From: Paractinoplanes rishiriensis
GTDB taxonomy: Bacteria > Actinomycetota > Actinomycetes > Mycobacteriales > Micromonosporaceae
Reading direction: 5' to 3'
Assembly: GCF_016862375.1 (NCBI RefSeq)
Contig: NZ_BOMV01000080.1
Location: forward strand, 1 to 64,000
DNA length: 64,000 bases
Shown here: positions 43,593 to 52,626 of the stretch, piece after piece
Layout: the number at the start of each line of letters is the position of its first letter
Position numbering within the stretch: position 1 is the stretch's first letter
Made by a program: the position numbers and the translations under genes
The notes under the pieces: generated by a model
Database searches by the model: none
Seen by the model: only the letters and a program-made list of their open reading frames with translations
Told to the model about the DNA's origin: nothing

Positions 43593-44558
43593 TCACCGCG
43601 CGGGACAGGGCTCGTTCTCCGGCGCGAGGCCGAGGGCGGCCAATTCGGCGAGGAGGTACGCGACGTCGCCGGTCACCTGCTCGGGCGTCGGGTCCGGGCC
43701 GCGGGACAGCAGCGTGAGGTATTCGGTGAGCGGCCCGCCGGCGCCGAACACCTGCCGCAGTCCGGCCCGCCACGCCTCGGTGGTGGCACCGGGTACGGCC
43801 GCGACGCGGACCTCGATGATGCCCAGTCCGGCATCGGTGATCGACTCAATGCCGGCCGCCGGGTCGGACCAGGTGCGCGCCACGTGGCCCAGGTCGAGGC
43901 AGACGCCGAGGCGCTCCTTGTCGATCCGGGTCATGGCCGCCACGGTCTGCTCGGCGGTGTCCAGCACGAAGCCGGGCGCGGGCTGGAAGCCGACCCGCAC
44001 CGCCCGGCCGTTCTGCCAGGCCAGGTCGGCCAGCCCGGCGGACAACCGGCGCAGGATGCCGATGCCGGCCTTGTCGGAGGCCTCGGCCCAGCCCTCGCGC
44101 TGCCCCAGCCCGATGGTGTTGACCGCGCCGCGGACCGCCTCCTCGTCGAGCAGGTCGAGCAGGATGCGGGCCAGATCGAGCGTGTACTCGCGCCGGGCCG
44201 GATCGGTCCAGTCGGGATCGGTCCAGTCGGGATCGGTCCAGTCGGGATCGGTCCAGTCGGGGTCGGATTCCTCGCCGCCGCCCCCGGCGAAGGGCGCGCC
44301 GCTCAACGTGACGACCTCGAGCCGGCGGGCGTCGAGTTCGGCACGAAGCCGGGTACGGGCGCGGCTCTCGACGGCGAGGGCGGCGGCGAGTGCGGGGGGA
44401 AGCCAGAGGTTGACACCGAGCCGGTCGGCGCCGAGGCGGGCGCGGGCCGCGCCGTACGTGTCAAGTTGCGCGACCACGGCCGGTAGATTGCCCACCGGCT
44501 GTGCGGCGATCTCACAGCTGAGGTGCACGATCCGGCCGGAAGGATGTCTCAGCCGCAT
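43593..44558 (-). CDS. EboE-like TIM-barrel protein with PDWTD repeat
   Basis: 321 residues. The start MRLRHPSGRIVHLSCEIAAQ and later VVTLSGAPF, REYTLDLARILLDLL and LGVCLDLGHVAR follow the EboE protein, a xylose-isomerase-like barrel from clusters that move aromatic polyketides or indole alkaloids across membranes. The other ebo genes are absent, so a sugar-related role with the neighbours is as likely. Four to five PDWTD units (residues ~100-120) replace the usual single P-D-W-T segment. ATG 44558 follows GGGAGGA. Confidence 0.7.
   Translation of the reverse strand: MRLRHPSGRIVHLSCEIAAQPVGNLPAVVAQLDTYGAARARLGADRLGVNLWLPPALAAALAVESRARTRLRAELDARRLEVVTLSGAPFAGGGGEESDPDWTDPDWTDPDWTDPDWTDPARREYTLDLARILLDLLDEEAVRGAVNTIGLGQREGWAEASDKAGIGILRRLSAGLADLAWQNGRAVRVGFQPAPGFVLDTAEQTVAAMTRIDKERLGVCLDLGHVARTWSDPAAGIESITDAGLGIIEVRVAAVPGATTEAWRAGLRQVFGAGGPLTEYLTLLSRGPDPTPEQVTGDVAYLLAELAALGLAPENEPCPAR
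44201..44260 (-). repeat. 15-bp tandem repeat, four exact copies
   Basis: Four exact copies of GATCGGTCCAGTCGG on the plus strand lie inside the EboE-like gene and code for P-D-W-T-D units. The period is a multiple of three, so copy changes keep the frame. Confidence 0.95.
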
Positions 44559-45023
44559 CAGAATCCTCCCCAGACCAGGGCACCGGTGCATCTGCACGTG
44601 CATCGGTACGTGCTTCTGCGTCCAGTATGGACCATGCAGCCACCTTTGCTCGACGCGTAGGCGGCAGTCTGTCCGGTTGCCATGACGCCTCCATCCGCGG
44701 GTTTATCTGCCCTCGGATACGAGCGTCATGCGCTCACAGGATCAGCGGCGTACCTACCGTGCGACGCGGTGAAGTGGGCGTACATGATCGAGGCGCCCGC
44801 CGATGATCGACAGGCGCCGATACGCTTGGGCGTGGTGACCTGCCGGTGAAAGGGTGTGGAGGCGGGCTGGCACCCTCGACGAGGGGTCCCTCAATGTGCA
44901 CGATGTGCACCTTCGGACATGCACGCAACGATCAACCGTGCACCTGGGAGAGCCGCCGCAAGCCGGTCGACGCGGGGCGCAACCGCGCCGTCCCTCACCG
45001 GCTCGCGACGGAAACCCCGAGGG
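44559..45023. other. Gap inside sugar locus with GTGCAC palindromes
   Basis: No gene in 465 bases. At 44896-44910 GTGCAC-GAT-GTGCAC is an inverted repeat, and a further GTGCAC lies at ~44937. These could be operator sites for the EboE-like/isomerase transcription unit. The break suggests that the last two genes have their own promoter. Confidence 0.4.
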
Positions 45024-46208
45024 CTAAACCGGTTCGAAGACCGGCTCCACCTCCGTCCACAACGACGATTCGGCCGACTTGGATACCGCGTCCAGCACCA
45101 GCTGCACCTGGAGTGCGTCCGAGAAGGACGGTGCCGGATCGGCGCCGGTGGCGATCGCCTCGATCAGGTCGCGCATCTCGTGGGTGAACGAGTGCTCGTA
45201 CCCGATCAGGTGCCCGGGCGGCCACCACGCGTCCATGTAGGGGTGGTCCGGCTCGGTCACCAGGATGCGGGTGAAACCCTGTTCGGCGGCCGGCCGGGTG
45301 GCGTCGTAGAACTGGAGTTCGTTCATCCGCTCGAACTCGAAGACCAGCGATCCGAGCGATCCGTTGAGCTCGACCCGCAGTCCGTTCTTGCGCCCGGTGG
45401 CAAACCTGGTGGCCTCGTACGTGGCCACCGCTCCCCCGTCCAGGCGAGCCAGGAACAGCGCGGCATCGTCCACCGTGACCTCACCGCGCGCCGACGCGTC
45501 CCCGGACGCGGACAGCCCGGACGAGGCCGCCGGCAACGGCCGCGACTTCACGAACGTCTCGGTCAGCGCCGAGACCGACCGGATCGACTGCCCGGTCACG
45601 TACTGGGTCAGGTCGATGATGTGCGCGCCGATGTCGCCCAGCGCACCGGAGCCGGCCACCTCCTTGCGCAGCCGCCAGACCAGCGGGAACTCCGGATCGA
45701 CGATCCAGTCCTGCAGGTACGCGGCGCGCACGTGCCGGATGGTGCCGATCTGACCGGCCGCCACCATCTGCCGCATCAGCGCCACGGCCGGCACCCGCCG
45801 GTAGTTGAAGCCGCACATCGAGCGGATTCCCCGAGCCTGCGCGGCGGCCGCGGCGACCGCCATCTCGCGCGCCTCGGCCACCGTGTTGGCCAACGGTTTC
45901 TCGCACATCACGTGCTTGCCGGCGGCCAGTGCCGCCAGCGCGATCTCGGCGTGGGTGTCACCGGGCGTGCAGATGTCGATCAGGTCGACGTCGTCCCGCG
46001 CGATCACCTCGCGCCAGTCGGTGGAATAGGACTCCCAGCCGAGCTTGGCGGCGGCGGCCGACACCGCTGGCGTCGACCGCCCGCACACCACCGTCATCCG
46101 TGCCGGCAGCGGCAGGTCGAATGCGTGGTTGACGGTGCGCCACGCCACCGAGTGCGCGGCCCCCATGAACGCGTAGCCGACCATGCCGACCCGCAGCTGT
46201 TCCGACAT
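45024..46208 (-). CDS. Gfo/Idh/MocA-family dehydrogenase
   Basis: 394 residues. NAD(P)-dependent oxidation of sugars, inositols or related polyols. Rossmann start LRVGMVGYAFMGAAHSVAW, then VDLIDICTPGDTHAEIALAA, the catalytic EKPLANT motif and a C-terminal domain with LADIGAHIIDL-like GALGDIGAHIIDLTQYVTGQ. ATG 46208 lies ten bases after the binding-protein stop, so it belongs to the same operon. The absence of a signal peptide fits a cytoplasmic step right after uptake. Substrate not determined. Confidence 0.92.
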   Translation of the reverse strand: MSEQLRVGMVGYAFMGAAHSVAWRTVNHAFDLPLPARMTVVCGRSTPAVSAAAAKLGWESYSTDWREVIARDDVDLIDICTPGDTHAEIALAALAAGKHVMCEKPLANTVAEAREMAVAAAAAQARGIRSMCGFNYRRVPAVALMRQMVAAGQIGTIRHVRAAYLQDWIVDPEFPLVWRLRKEVAGSGALGDIGAHIIDLTQYVTGQSIRSVSALTETFVKSRPLPAASSGLSASGDASARGEVTVDDAALFLARLDGGAVATYEATRFATGRKNGLRVELNGSLGSLVFEFERMNELQFYDATRPAAEQGFTRILVTEPDHPYMDAWWPPGHLIGYEHSFTHEMRDLIEAIATGADPAPSFSDALQVQLVLDAVSKSAESSLWTEVEPVFEPV

Positions 46209-46218
46209 GACTAACTCC

Positions 46219-47259
46219 CTAGAACCCCAGCTTGGCGTACTTCGCCGCGTTTTCCTTGGTGATCGTCTCGGAGGCCAGCATGATCTCCTTGGGCACCTGG
46301 AGCTCGACCAGGTCGCTCATCCCCTTGCCCTGGCCGATCAGCCGGGCCAGCGAGATCGCCGAGGAGGCCATCGACGGGCTGTAGGTGACCGTCGCCTTGA
46401 GCACGCTGTCGTCCTTGGCGATCGCGTCGATGGCCGCCTTGGACCCGGCGCCGCCGACCATGAAGAACTCGCTACGGTTGGCCTGCTTGATCGCGGCCAG
46501 CACGCCGATGCCCTGGTCGTCGTCGTGGTTCCAGAGGGCGTCCATCTTGGGCAGGGCCTGCAGCAGCGAGGTGGCGGCGGCCTGGCCGGTGTCGGCCGTG
46601 AACTCGGCCGGGCGCCGGTTGGCGACCTTGAACCCGTACACCGCCAGCGCGGCGTTGAAGCCCTGCGTGCGCTCCTGGGTGAGCTCCAGCGAGTCGATGC
46701 CGGGGATCTCCCCGATGATCGGGTTGCTGGCGCCCTTGGCCTTGAGCTGCTCGCCGATGTACATGCCGGCGGCCAGCCCCATGCCGTAGTTGTCGCCCTT
46801 GATCTGCAACCGGTACGCGGCCGCGGAGGGGAACGCCCGGTCCAGGTTGACCACCGGGATGCCGGCCCGCATTGCCTCCAGACCGGTCGCGTTCAGCTCC
46901 TTACCGTCGTGCGGGAGCATCACGATCACGTTGGGCTTCTGCGATATCAGGGTGGCCAGCGCGGCCCGCTGGGCGGCCGCGTCCGCGCCCGCCTCGACGG
47001 AACGCAGCTCCACGTCGGAGTACGCCTGGGCCTGCGCCTTGGCGTTGGCGGTGATGGCCGCGATCCAGCCGTGGTCGGCGGCCGGCGCGGAGAAGCCGAT
47101 GACGACCTTGGTGCCGGGCTGTGCGTTGGCGTTGGTGTCGTCGCCGGTCTTCACCTGCGCGTCATTCTCGGGGGTGTTGCTGGTGCATGCGGTGAGCAGG
47201 GCGCCGGCACCGACGGCCGCCCCACCGAACAGAATTCGCCTACGGGACAAAGCGGACAT
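46219..47259 (-). CDS. Sugar ABC transporter binding lipoprotein (RbsB type)
   Basis: 346 residues. The signal has twin arginines and a lipobox (LSRRRILFGGAAVGAG then LLTAC), so the mature protein is a lipid-anchored extracellular receptor. Periplasmic binding fold type I: VVIGFSAPAADHGWIAAITA, NVIVMLPHDGKELN, GIPVVNLDRAF, GDNYGMGLAAG, and NHDDDQGIGVLAAI. These are the ribose/galactose/inositol-binding hallmarks. ATG 47259 follows GGGAGGA. Third structural gene of the uptake operon after ATPase and permease. Confidence 0.93.
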   Translation of the reverse strand: MSALSRRRILFGGAAVGAGALLTACTSNTPENDAQVKTGDDTNANAQPGTKVVIGFSAPAADHGWIAAITANAKAQAQAYSDVELRSVEAGADAAAQRAALATLISQKPNVIVMLPHDGKELNATGLEAMRAGIPVVNLDRAFPSAAAYRLQIKGDNYGMGLAAGMYIGEQLKAKGASNPIIGEIPGIDSLELTQERTQGFNAALAVYGFKVANRRPAEFTADTGQAAATSLLQALPKMDALWNHDDDQGIGVLAAIKQANRSEFFMVGGAGSKAAIDAIAKDDSVLKATVTYSPSMASSAISLARLIGQGKGMSDLVELQVPKEIMLASETITKENAAKYAKLGF

Positions 47260-47305
47260 GATTCCTCCCAAGGGGACACCCGGAGAGCCGATCCGTACTC
47301 CGGAG

Positions 47306-48319
47306 TCAGCGCTTCAGGAGATGGGTGAGCGAACGGAATCGGAACTGCTGGATCAGAACCGCGGCGACGATGATGCCGCCCTTGACCATGTTCTGGACCT
47401 CGGTCGAGAGGTTGTTGATCGCGAAAAGGTTGGTGATGGTGGAGAACACCAGCACCCCGAAAAGGGCTCCGATGATGGTGCCGCGACCGCCGCTGAGCAG
47501 CGTGCCGCCGATGATCGCCGCAGCGATCGCGTCGAGTTCGTACAGGTTCGCCATGGCGGCCTGTGCGCTGGTGGCCTGCGAGGTCAGCATGATCGCGGCG
47601 ATGCCGCAGCAGAGACCGGACAGGGCATAGAGAAGTACGGTGTGCAGCTTGACGTTGATGCCGGCCAGCCGGGCCGCCTCCGGGTTGCCGCCGACCGCCA
47701 CCGTGCGCCGGCCGAAGGTGGTGCGGTTGAGCAGCACCCAGCCGGCCGCCACCACCAGGGCCAGCATCCACACCAGCAGCGGGATGCCCAGCAGCCGGGT
47801 GGTCGCGATGTTGTTGATGGTGTCGTTCGCCGAGACCTGGGTCTGCTTGCCGGAGATCTGCGCGGCCAGGCCGCGGGCCGACACCAGCATGGCGAGCGTG
47901 GCGATGAACGGGACCAGCCGGCCGTACGAGATCAGTGTGCCGTTGATCAGGCCGACCACGAGACCCACCACGAGGGCCGTGAAGATCATGCCGCCGGCCC
48001 CGTAACTCTGCGTGGCCAGCGTGGTGGCCCAGACCCCAGCCAGCGCGATGATCGCGCCCACCGACAGGTCGATGCCGCCGCCGATGATCACGAACGTCAT
48101 GCCGACCGTGACCACGCCGATCGCCGACGCCTGCTGGAGGATCGTGAAGATGTTGTTCTTGACCCAGGTCGGGTCGCTGTAGAGGTCGGGCCGGGTGGCC
48201 GCACCGATGATCACCAGGATGATCAGGACGCCGACCAGGCCAAGGTTGCGCAGCACGCTCTCGTCGATGCCGCGCCTGCGCTCCGAGCGCACCTCGGGAG
48301 GCGCCGCTTCGGTGATCAT
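47306..48319 (-). CDS. Sugar ABC transporter permease (RbsC type)
   Basis: 337 residues with about nine membrane helices. Family features include IGVVTVGMTFVIIGGGIDLSVG, the EAA-like GRRTVAVGGNPEAARLAGIN, and ELDAIAAAIIGGTLLSGGRG near the end. It forms the membrane channel with the ATPase, whose stop its start overlaps by four bases (ATGA). Typical length. The 46-base gap to the binding protein includes that gene's ribosome site. Confidence 0.94.
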   Translation of the reverse strand: MITEAAPPEVRSERRRGIDESVLRNLGLVGVLIILVIIGAATRPDLYSDPTWVKNNIFTILQQASAIGVVTVGMTFVIIGGGIDLSVGAIIALAGVWATTLATQSYGAGGMIFTALVVGLVVGLINGTLISYGRLVPFIATLAMLVSARGLAAQISGKQTQVSANDTINNIATTRLLGIPLLVWMLALVVAAGWVLLNRTTFGRRTVAVGGNPEAARLAGINVKLHTVLLYALSGLCCGIAAIMLTSQATSAQAAMANLYELDAIAAAIIGGTLLSGGRGTIIGALFGVLVFSTITNLFAINNLSTEVQNMVKGGIIVAAVLIQQFRFRSLTHLLKR

Positions 48320-49827
48320 GCTGGCTCCCCTTCCAACAACGACCCCGCCATCACGAGGTCGAGAACGGTGTCTTCGTCAAGCTCGTCGGCCGGCGCCTCG
48401 TGAATGAGGTGGCCCTCGCGCATCACCAGCACCCGGTCGGCCAGGCCGAGCACCTCGGGCACCTCGCTGGAGACCAGCAGCACGCCCACCCCGTCCGCGG
48501 CCAGCCCGTGGATCACCTGATAGAGCTCGGCCCGGGCACCCACGTCCACACCCCGGGTCGGCTCGTCGAGCAGCAGCAGCCGGGTCTTGCCGAGCAGCCA
48601 GCGCCCGACCACCACCTTTTGCTGGTTGCCGCCGGAGAGCGTGCGGGCCGGCCGGTCCACGTCCCGCGGCCGCAGTTCCAGCGAGTCGGCCGTGCGCAGC
48701 GCCGCGGCCCGCTCGTCCTTAGCCGCCGTGAAGCCGCCGCGGGCGAAGCCGGCGAACGACGCGAGCGTCATGTTCTTGTAGACCGGCTCGTCGAGCAGCA
48801 GCGCCTGGCTCTTACGCTCCTCGGGGGCCATCCCCATCCCGCGCGAGACGGCGGCACCCACGCCGGTGATCCGGTGCCCGTCCAGGGTGACCGTGCCGGC
48901 GTCGGCGGGCCGCGCTCCGAAGATCGTCTCGAGCAGTTCGGAACGGCCGGACCCGACCAGGCCGGCGATTCCCACAATCTCGCCGGGCGCGACGGTGAGG
49001 CTCGCGTCGGCGAACTCGCCGGCTCTGGTCAGGCCCTCGACGACCAGGATCGGGTCGGCGAGGTCCTTGGCGGTGCGCGGCGGGAAGACGTACTCGATGC
49101 TGCGGCCGGTCATCTTGCCGACCAGTTCCCGGGTCGGCGTGGTGCGGGCCGGCAGGTTGGCCGCCGTGGTGCGGCCGTCCTTGAGGACCGTCACCCGGTC
49201 GCCGATCTCGCGGATCTCGGCGAGCCGGTGCGAGATGTAGATGACCGCGATGCCCTGCGCCGTCAGCTCCCGGATGATCCGGAACAGGTTTTCCACCTCG
49301 TCATGAGCGAGCACCGCGCTGGGCTCGTCCATGACGATCAGCTTGGCGTCGTGCGAGAGGGCACGGGCCATGCTGACGATCTGCTTGCCGGCCGCCGGCA
49401 GGGTGCGCACCAACTGCCGGGCCGGGATCTCGGGGTGCCCGAGCCGGGCCAGGATCTCCCGGGTACGGCTCGCGGTGCTGGTCCGGCGCAGAAAGCCGAA
49501 CCGGCTCTCCTCGTGGCCGAGGAACGCATTTTCCGCGATCGACAGGTCGTCGACCAGGTCGAGCTCCTGATAGATGGTGGCGATGCCGGCCCGCATCGCG
49601 GCCTGCGGCGTGGCCGGGGCGAACGGTTCGCCCTGCCAGGTGATCTCGCCGCCGTCCGCGTGGTGCACGCCGGCCAGCACCTTGATCAGCGTGGACTTGC
49701 CGGCGCCGTTCTGCCCCAGCAGGCAGTGCACCTCGCCGGCCGTCACCTCGAGTTGCACGCCGTCCAGCGCGCGCACACCCGGGAACGTCTTGACGACGTC
49801 CGTCAGCCTGAGCACCGGATCGGTCAT
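48316..49827 (-). CDS. Sugar ABC transporter ATPase, double domain (RbsA/MglA type)
   Basis: 503 residues with two ATPase domains. The first has Walker A GQNGAGKST, signature AAGKQ-VSMARALS and Walker B LIVMDEPSA. The second has a degenerate Walker A (GLVGSGRSE), signature LSGGNQQKVVVGRWL and LLLLDEPTRGVDVG, as usual for the class 2 sugar importers. Powers the permease. Start overlaps the ROK stop and stop overlaps the permease start, so the operon is translationally coupled. Confidence 0.95.
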   Translation of the reverse strand: MTDPVLRLTDVVKTFPGVRALDGVQLEVTAGEVHCLLGQNGAGKSTLIKVLAGVHHADGGEITWQGEPFAPATPQAAMRAGIATIYQELDLVDDLSIAENAFLGHEESRFGFLRRTSTASRTREILARLGHPEIPARQLVRTLPAAGKQIVSMARALSHDAKLIVMDEPSAVLAHDEVENLFRIIRELTAQGIAVIYISHRLAEIREIGDRVTVLKDGRTTAANLPARTTPTRELVGKMTGRSIEYVFPPRTAKDLADPILVVEGLTRAGEFADASLTVAPGEIVGIAGLVGSGRSELLETIFGARPADAGTVTLDGHRITGVGAAVSRGMGMAPEERKSQALLLDEPVYKNMTLASFAGFARGGFTAAKDERAAALRTADSLELRPRDVDRPARTLSGGNQQKVVVGRWLLGKTRLLLLDEPTRGVDVGARAELYQVIHGLAADGVGVLLVSSEVPEVLGLADRVLVMREGHLIHEAPADELDEDTVLDLVMAGSLLEGEPA

Positions 49828-51017
49828 GATGCCTGCTCGAAGGCCACGTCGCTGGCCAGCACGGCGGCGCCGGTGACGCCGGCCCGGCCGCCCAGCTCGG
49901 AGAGCACCACCGGCAGGTTTCCGGTGGCCAGCGGCAGCGAACGACGGTAGACCACGCTGCGGATCTCGGCGAGCAGTACGTGGCCGAGCTGCGCCAACCC
50001 GCCCCCGATGACGATCATCGACGGATTGGCGAAGGAGACCAGCGTGGCCAGTACCCCGCCGACCCGGCGACCGCCCTCGCGGATCAACCGGATGCAGGCC
50101 ACGTCACCCTCGGCTGCGCCCTCGGCCACGTCCCGCGCGCTGAGCGACGCGGCACCGGGCGCGTCCGCGCCGGCCAGCCGTTCGGCCAGCGCCGGCGACT
50201 CGCCCGCCCGGGCCGCGGCCAGCGCGTCCCGGGCCAGTGCCGCGCCGCTGAACAGCGCTTCCAGGCACCCCGCGTTGCCGCACGAACAGACCGGTCCGTT
50301 CGCGTCGACCTGGATGTGCCCGATGTCCCCCGCGCAGCCGTCCACCCCCCGGTAGACGGTGCCGCCCAGGTGGATGCCGCAGCCGATGCCGGTCCCGATC
50401 TTGACGTACAGGAAGTCGTCGACCGAGTGCGCCACCCCGCCGTGCCGTTCGCCGATGGCCATGATGTTGACGTCGTTGTCCACCACGGCCGGGCACCCGT
50501 GCTCGCGGGCCAGCAGCTCACGCACCGGGTACCGGTCCCAGCCCGGCATGATCGGCGGCGACACCGGCACCCCGTCGCGGAAGCTGACCGGACCCGGCAC
50601 GCCGATGCCGACCGCGTCCAGCCGCTCGTAAACGCCGTCGGTGCGCGCCTTGGCCAGCAACTCGTTGACCCGCTGCACGATCGCCTTGGGCCCGGAGCGG
50701 ATGTCGGCCGGCTCGCAGTAGGCGGCCAGCGGCTCCAGCCGGCCGTTGACCACCTCGATGTCGATCGAGCTGGCGCCGAGGTCGACCGCCGCGAACCGCA
50801 GCCGCGGGTGGATCTCGACGAGCGTGGACCGCCGTCCGCCGCGCGAGGCCGCCATCCCCGCCTCGGCGATCAGATCACCGGCGACGAGACGTTCCACCTC
50901 GGCGAGCAGACGCGGCCGGGTGAGCTCGAGCCGGTCGCCCAGCTCGGCGCGGGACACCGGCCCTTCATCCCGCAGCAGGCGCAGGATGCGCAGGTGGGGA
51001 GCGTCAGACAAGTGCAC
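49824..51017 (-). CDS. ROK-family transcriptional regulator
   Basis: 397 residues. An N-terminal winged helix (LRILRLLRDEGPVSRAELGD, RLELTRPRLLAEVERLV) is joined to a ROK sugar-kinase-like domain with AAVDLGASSIDIEV, a VGIGVPGPVSF stretch, VVDNDVNIMAIGERHGG, GIGCGIHLGG and the zinc motif CSCGNAGCLE. GTG 51017 follows GAGG by five bases. As first gene of the transport operon it probably represses the operon until the sugar or its phosphate binds. The palindrome at 51106 is a candidate operator. Confidence 0.93.
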   Translation of the reverse strand: MHLSDAPHLRILRLLRDEGPVSRAELGDRLELTRPRLLAEVERLVAGDLIAEAGMAASRGGRRSTLVEIHPRLRFAAVDLGASSIDIEVVNGRLEPLAAYCEPADIRSGPKAIVQRVNELLAKARTDGVYERLDAVGIGVPGPVSFRDGVPVSPPIMPGWDRYPVRELLAREHGCPAVVDNDVNIMAIGERHGGVAHSVDDFLYVKIGTGIGCGIHLGGTVYRGVDGCAGDIGHIQVDANGPVCSCGNAGCLEALFSGAALARDALAAARAGESPALAERLAGADAPGAASLSARDVAEGAAEGDVACIRLIREGGRRVGGVLATLVSFANPSMIVIGGGLAQLGHVLLAEIRSVVYRRSLPLATGNLPVVLSELGGRAGVTGAAVLASDVAFEQAS

Positions 51018-51105
51018 GGATACCTCACAGGGCCCCTGGTGTTGTGCCCGTCACACTAAGGTCATTCCGCCGCGAGAGTCCATACCTTCTTGAAGATCTC
51101 TACAA

Positions 51106-51129
51106 ACTTTTGTCTCCGGACGAAAAAGT
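51106..51129. promoter_or_regulatory. Candidate ROK operator palindrome
   Basis: ACTTTT, five bases, TCCGGA-centred core, then AAAAGT: a 24-base inverted repeat about 90 bases upstream of the ROK gene. It lies in an AT-richer stretch than its surroundings, as expected for an operator-promoter. Autoregulation is inferred. Confidence 0.5.
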
Positions 51130-51311
51130 TGGCACGGCAAAGAGCATTTGATCAAGCCGTACGCGCGACGCGCCGACCGGCACGACCGGCCAGGTTAGGA
51201 ACGCCGAACTGCGGGGCATCTCACGAACGGTGCTGTTTCCGCAGTTGACGGCATGAAGGACGCAATGCGGAACGCCGCAGCAGCACGTCGATCGGCCCGG
51301 AAGGAACCGCG

Positions 51312-52433
51312 ATGAAGCTTCGCCCCAAGCCCGACGAGGAATCCCGCTCAGGCGCGTCCGACTCACCCGAAGCCGCGAGCGCCCGGGACAAGGGAGCAAA
51401 GGACTACGACGTCGCCGCCGCGGCGACCACCAGGACCGGCGAGGACCAGGACCAGGATCTCTCCGCCGTGCCGCCGTCGGCCGGGCCGGACAGCCCCACG
51501 GAGCTGAAGGCCAAGGGCATCTTCGCCGCGGTGCGCCGGACGTTCAAGCAGTTCTCCGAGGACAACATCTCGGACTGGGCGGCCGCCCTGACCTACTACG
51601 GCGTGCTGTCGATCTTCCCCGGCGCCCTGGTGCTGGTCTCGATCCTCGGGCTGCTGAGCGACGACGGCCGGAAGACCGTCGAGGACACCGTCAACGAGTT
51701 GGTCAGCAACCGGGAGATGCAGGAACTGGTCGGCACGGTGCTGGGCCAGGTCGGCGACTCGGGCGCGGCCAGCTTCACCGCCATCTTCGGTATCGCCCTG
51801 GCATTCTGGTCGGCGTCCGGCTACATCGCCGCGTTCATGCGCGCCTCCAACGCCGTCTACGACGTGCCGGAGGGCCGCCCGGTCTGGAAGACCCTGCCGA
51901 TCCGGGTCGGCGTCACCGCGGTGATCGGCCTCATGCTGATCATCTCGGCGTTCATCGTGGTCTTCACCGGCTCGCTGGCCGAGACGGTCGGCCAGCGGCT
52001 CGGCTTCGGCGGCGTGGCCGTCACGGTCTGGGACATCGCCAAGTGGCCCGTCCTGATCATGCTGGTCAGCCTGATGTTCGCGATCCTCTACTGGGCCTCA
52101 CCGAACGCGAAGACCGGCGGTTTCCGCTGGGTCAGCCCCGGCGGCATCTTCGCCGTCGTGCTGTGGATGGTGGCGTCCGTCGCGTTCGCGATCTACCTGG
52201 GCAACTTCGCCAACTACGACAAGACCTACGGCACCCTGGGCGGCGTCATCGCGTTCCTGGTCTGGTTGTGGATCTCCAACATCGCCATCCTGCTGGGTGC
52301 CGAGCTGGACGCCGAACTGGAACGCGGCCGAGCGATCGCAGCCGGCCACGACCCAGACGACGAGCCGTTCCTGGAATTGCGCGACGACCGCAAAATCAAG
52401 AAGGGCACCGACAAGGGCCTCTCCACCAACTAA
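51312..52433 (+). CDS. YihY/BrkB-family membrane protein
   Basis: 373 residues. A charged, disordered N-terminus (~75 residues) precedes the six-helix YihY/virulence-factor-BrkB domain. Family motifs include NISDWAAALTYYGVLSIFPG, FGIALAFWSASGYIAAFMRA, NAVYDVPEGRPVWK, the FRWVSPGG segment and YLGNFANYDKTYGTLGGVIA. The C-terminal tail is charged and cytoplasmic. Once called RNase BN in error, the family's role is not settled; a transport or envelope function is usual in annotation. ATG 51312 follows GGAAC-type purines. Monocistronic, divergent from the sugar operon. Confidence 0.92.
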   Translation: MKLRPKPDEESRSGASDSPEAASARDKGAKDYDVAAAATTRTGEDQDQDLSAVPPSAGPDSPTELKAKGIFAAVRRTFKQFSEDNISDWAAALTYYGVLSIFPGALVLVSILGLLSDDGRKTVEDTVNELVSNREMQELVGTVLGQVGDSGAASFTAIFGIALAFWSASGYIAAFMRASNAVYDVPEGRPVWKTLPIRVGVTAVIGLMLIISAFIVVFTGSLAETVGQRLGFGGVAVTVWDIAKWPVLIMLVSLMFAILYWASPNAKTGGFRWVSPGGIFAVVLWMVASVAFAIYLGNFANYDKTYGTLGGVIAFLVWLWISNIAILLGAELDAELERGRAIAAGHDPDDEPFLELRDDRKIKKGTDKGLSTN

Positions 52434-52449
52434 AGATCGAGCACCAGAC

Positions 52450-52501
52450 GCGGGCAGGCGCCCGGGACACGCACAGCATCATCGTCCCGCCGCCTGCCCG
52501 C
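52450..52501 (+). terminator. Terminator hairpin after YihY/BrkB gene
   Basis: An 11-bp outer stem (52450-52460 with 52491-52501) encloses an inner GGGAC/GTCCC stem, 16 bases after the stop. No T-run, typical of many actinomycete terminators. Confidence 0.6.
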
Positions 52502-52626
52502 TCGCTGTGCTCCCCCGGCGACCGCACGCTCCACCCCGACACCCGACGGCCGCAGGCTCCGTCCCGCCGGCCGCGCGCGACTCGGTTCGGTTGACGGCGA
52601 CGGGCGGCGGGGGCGAGCGGCGGTCA

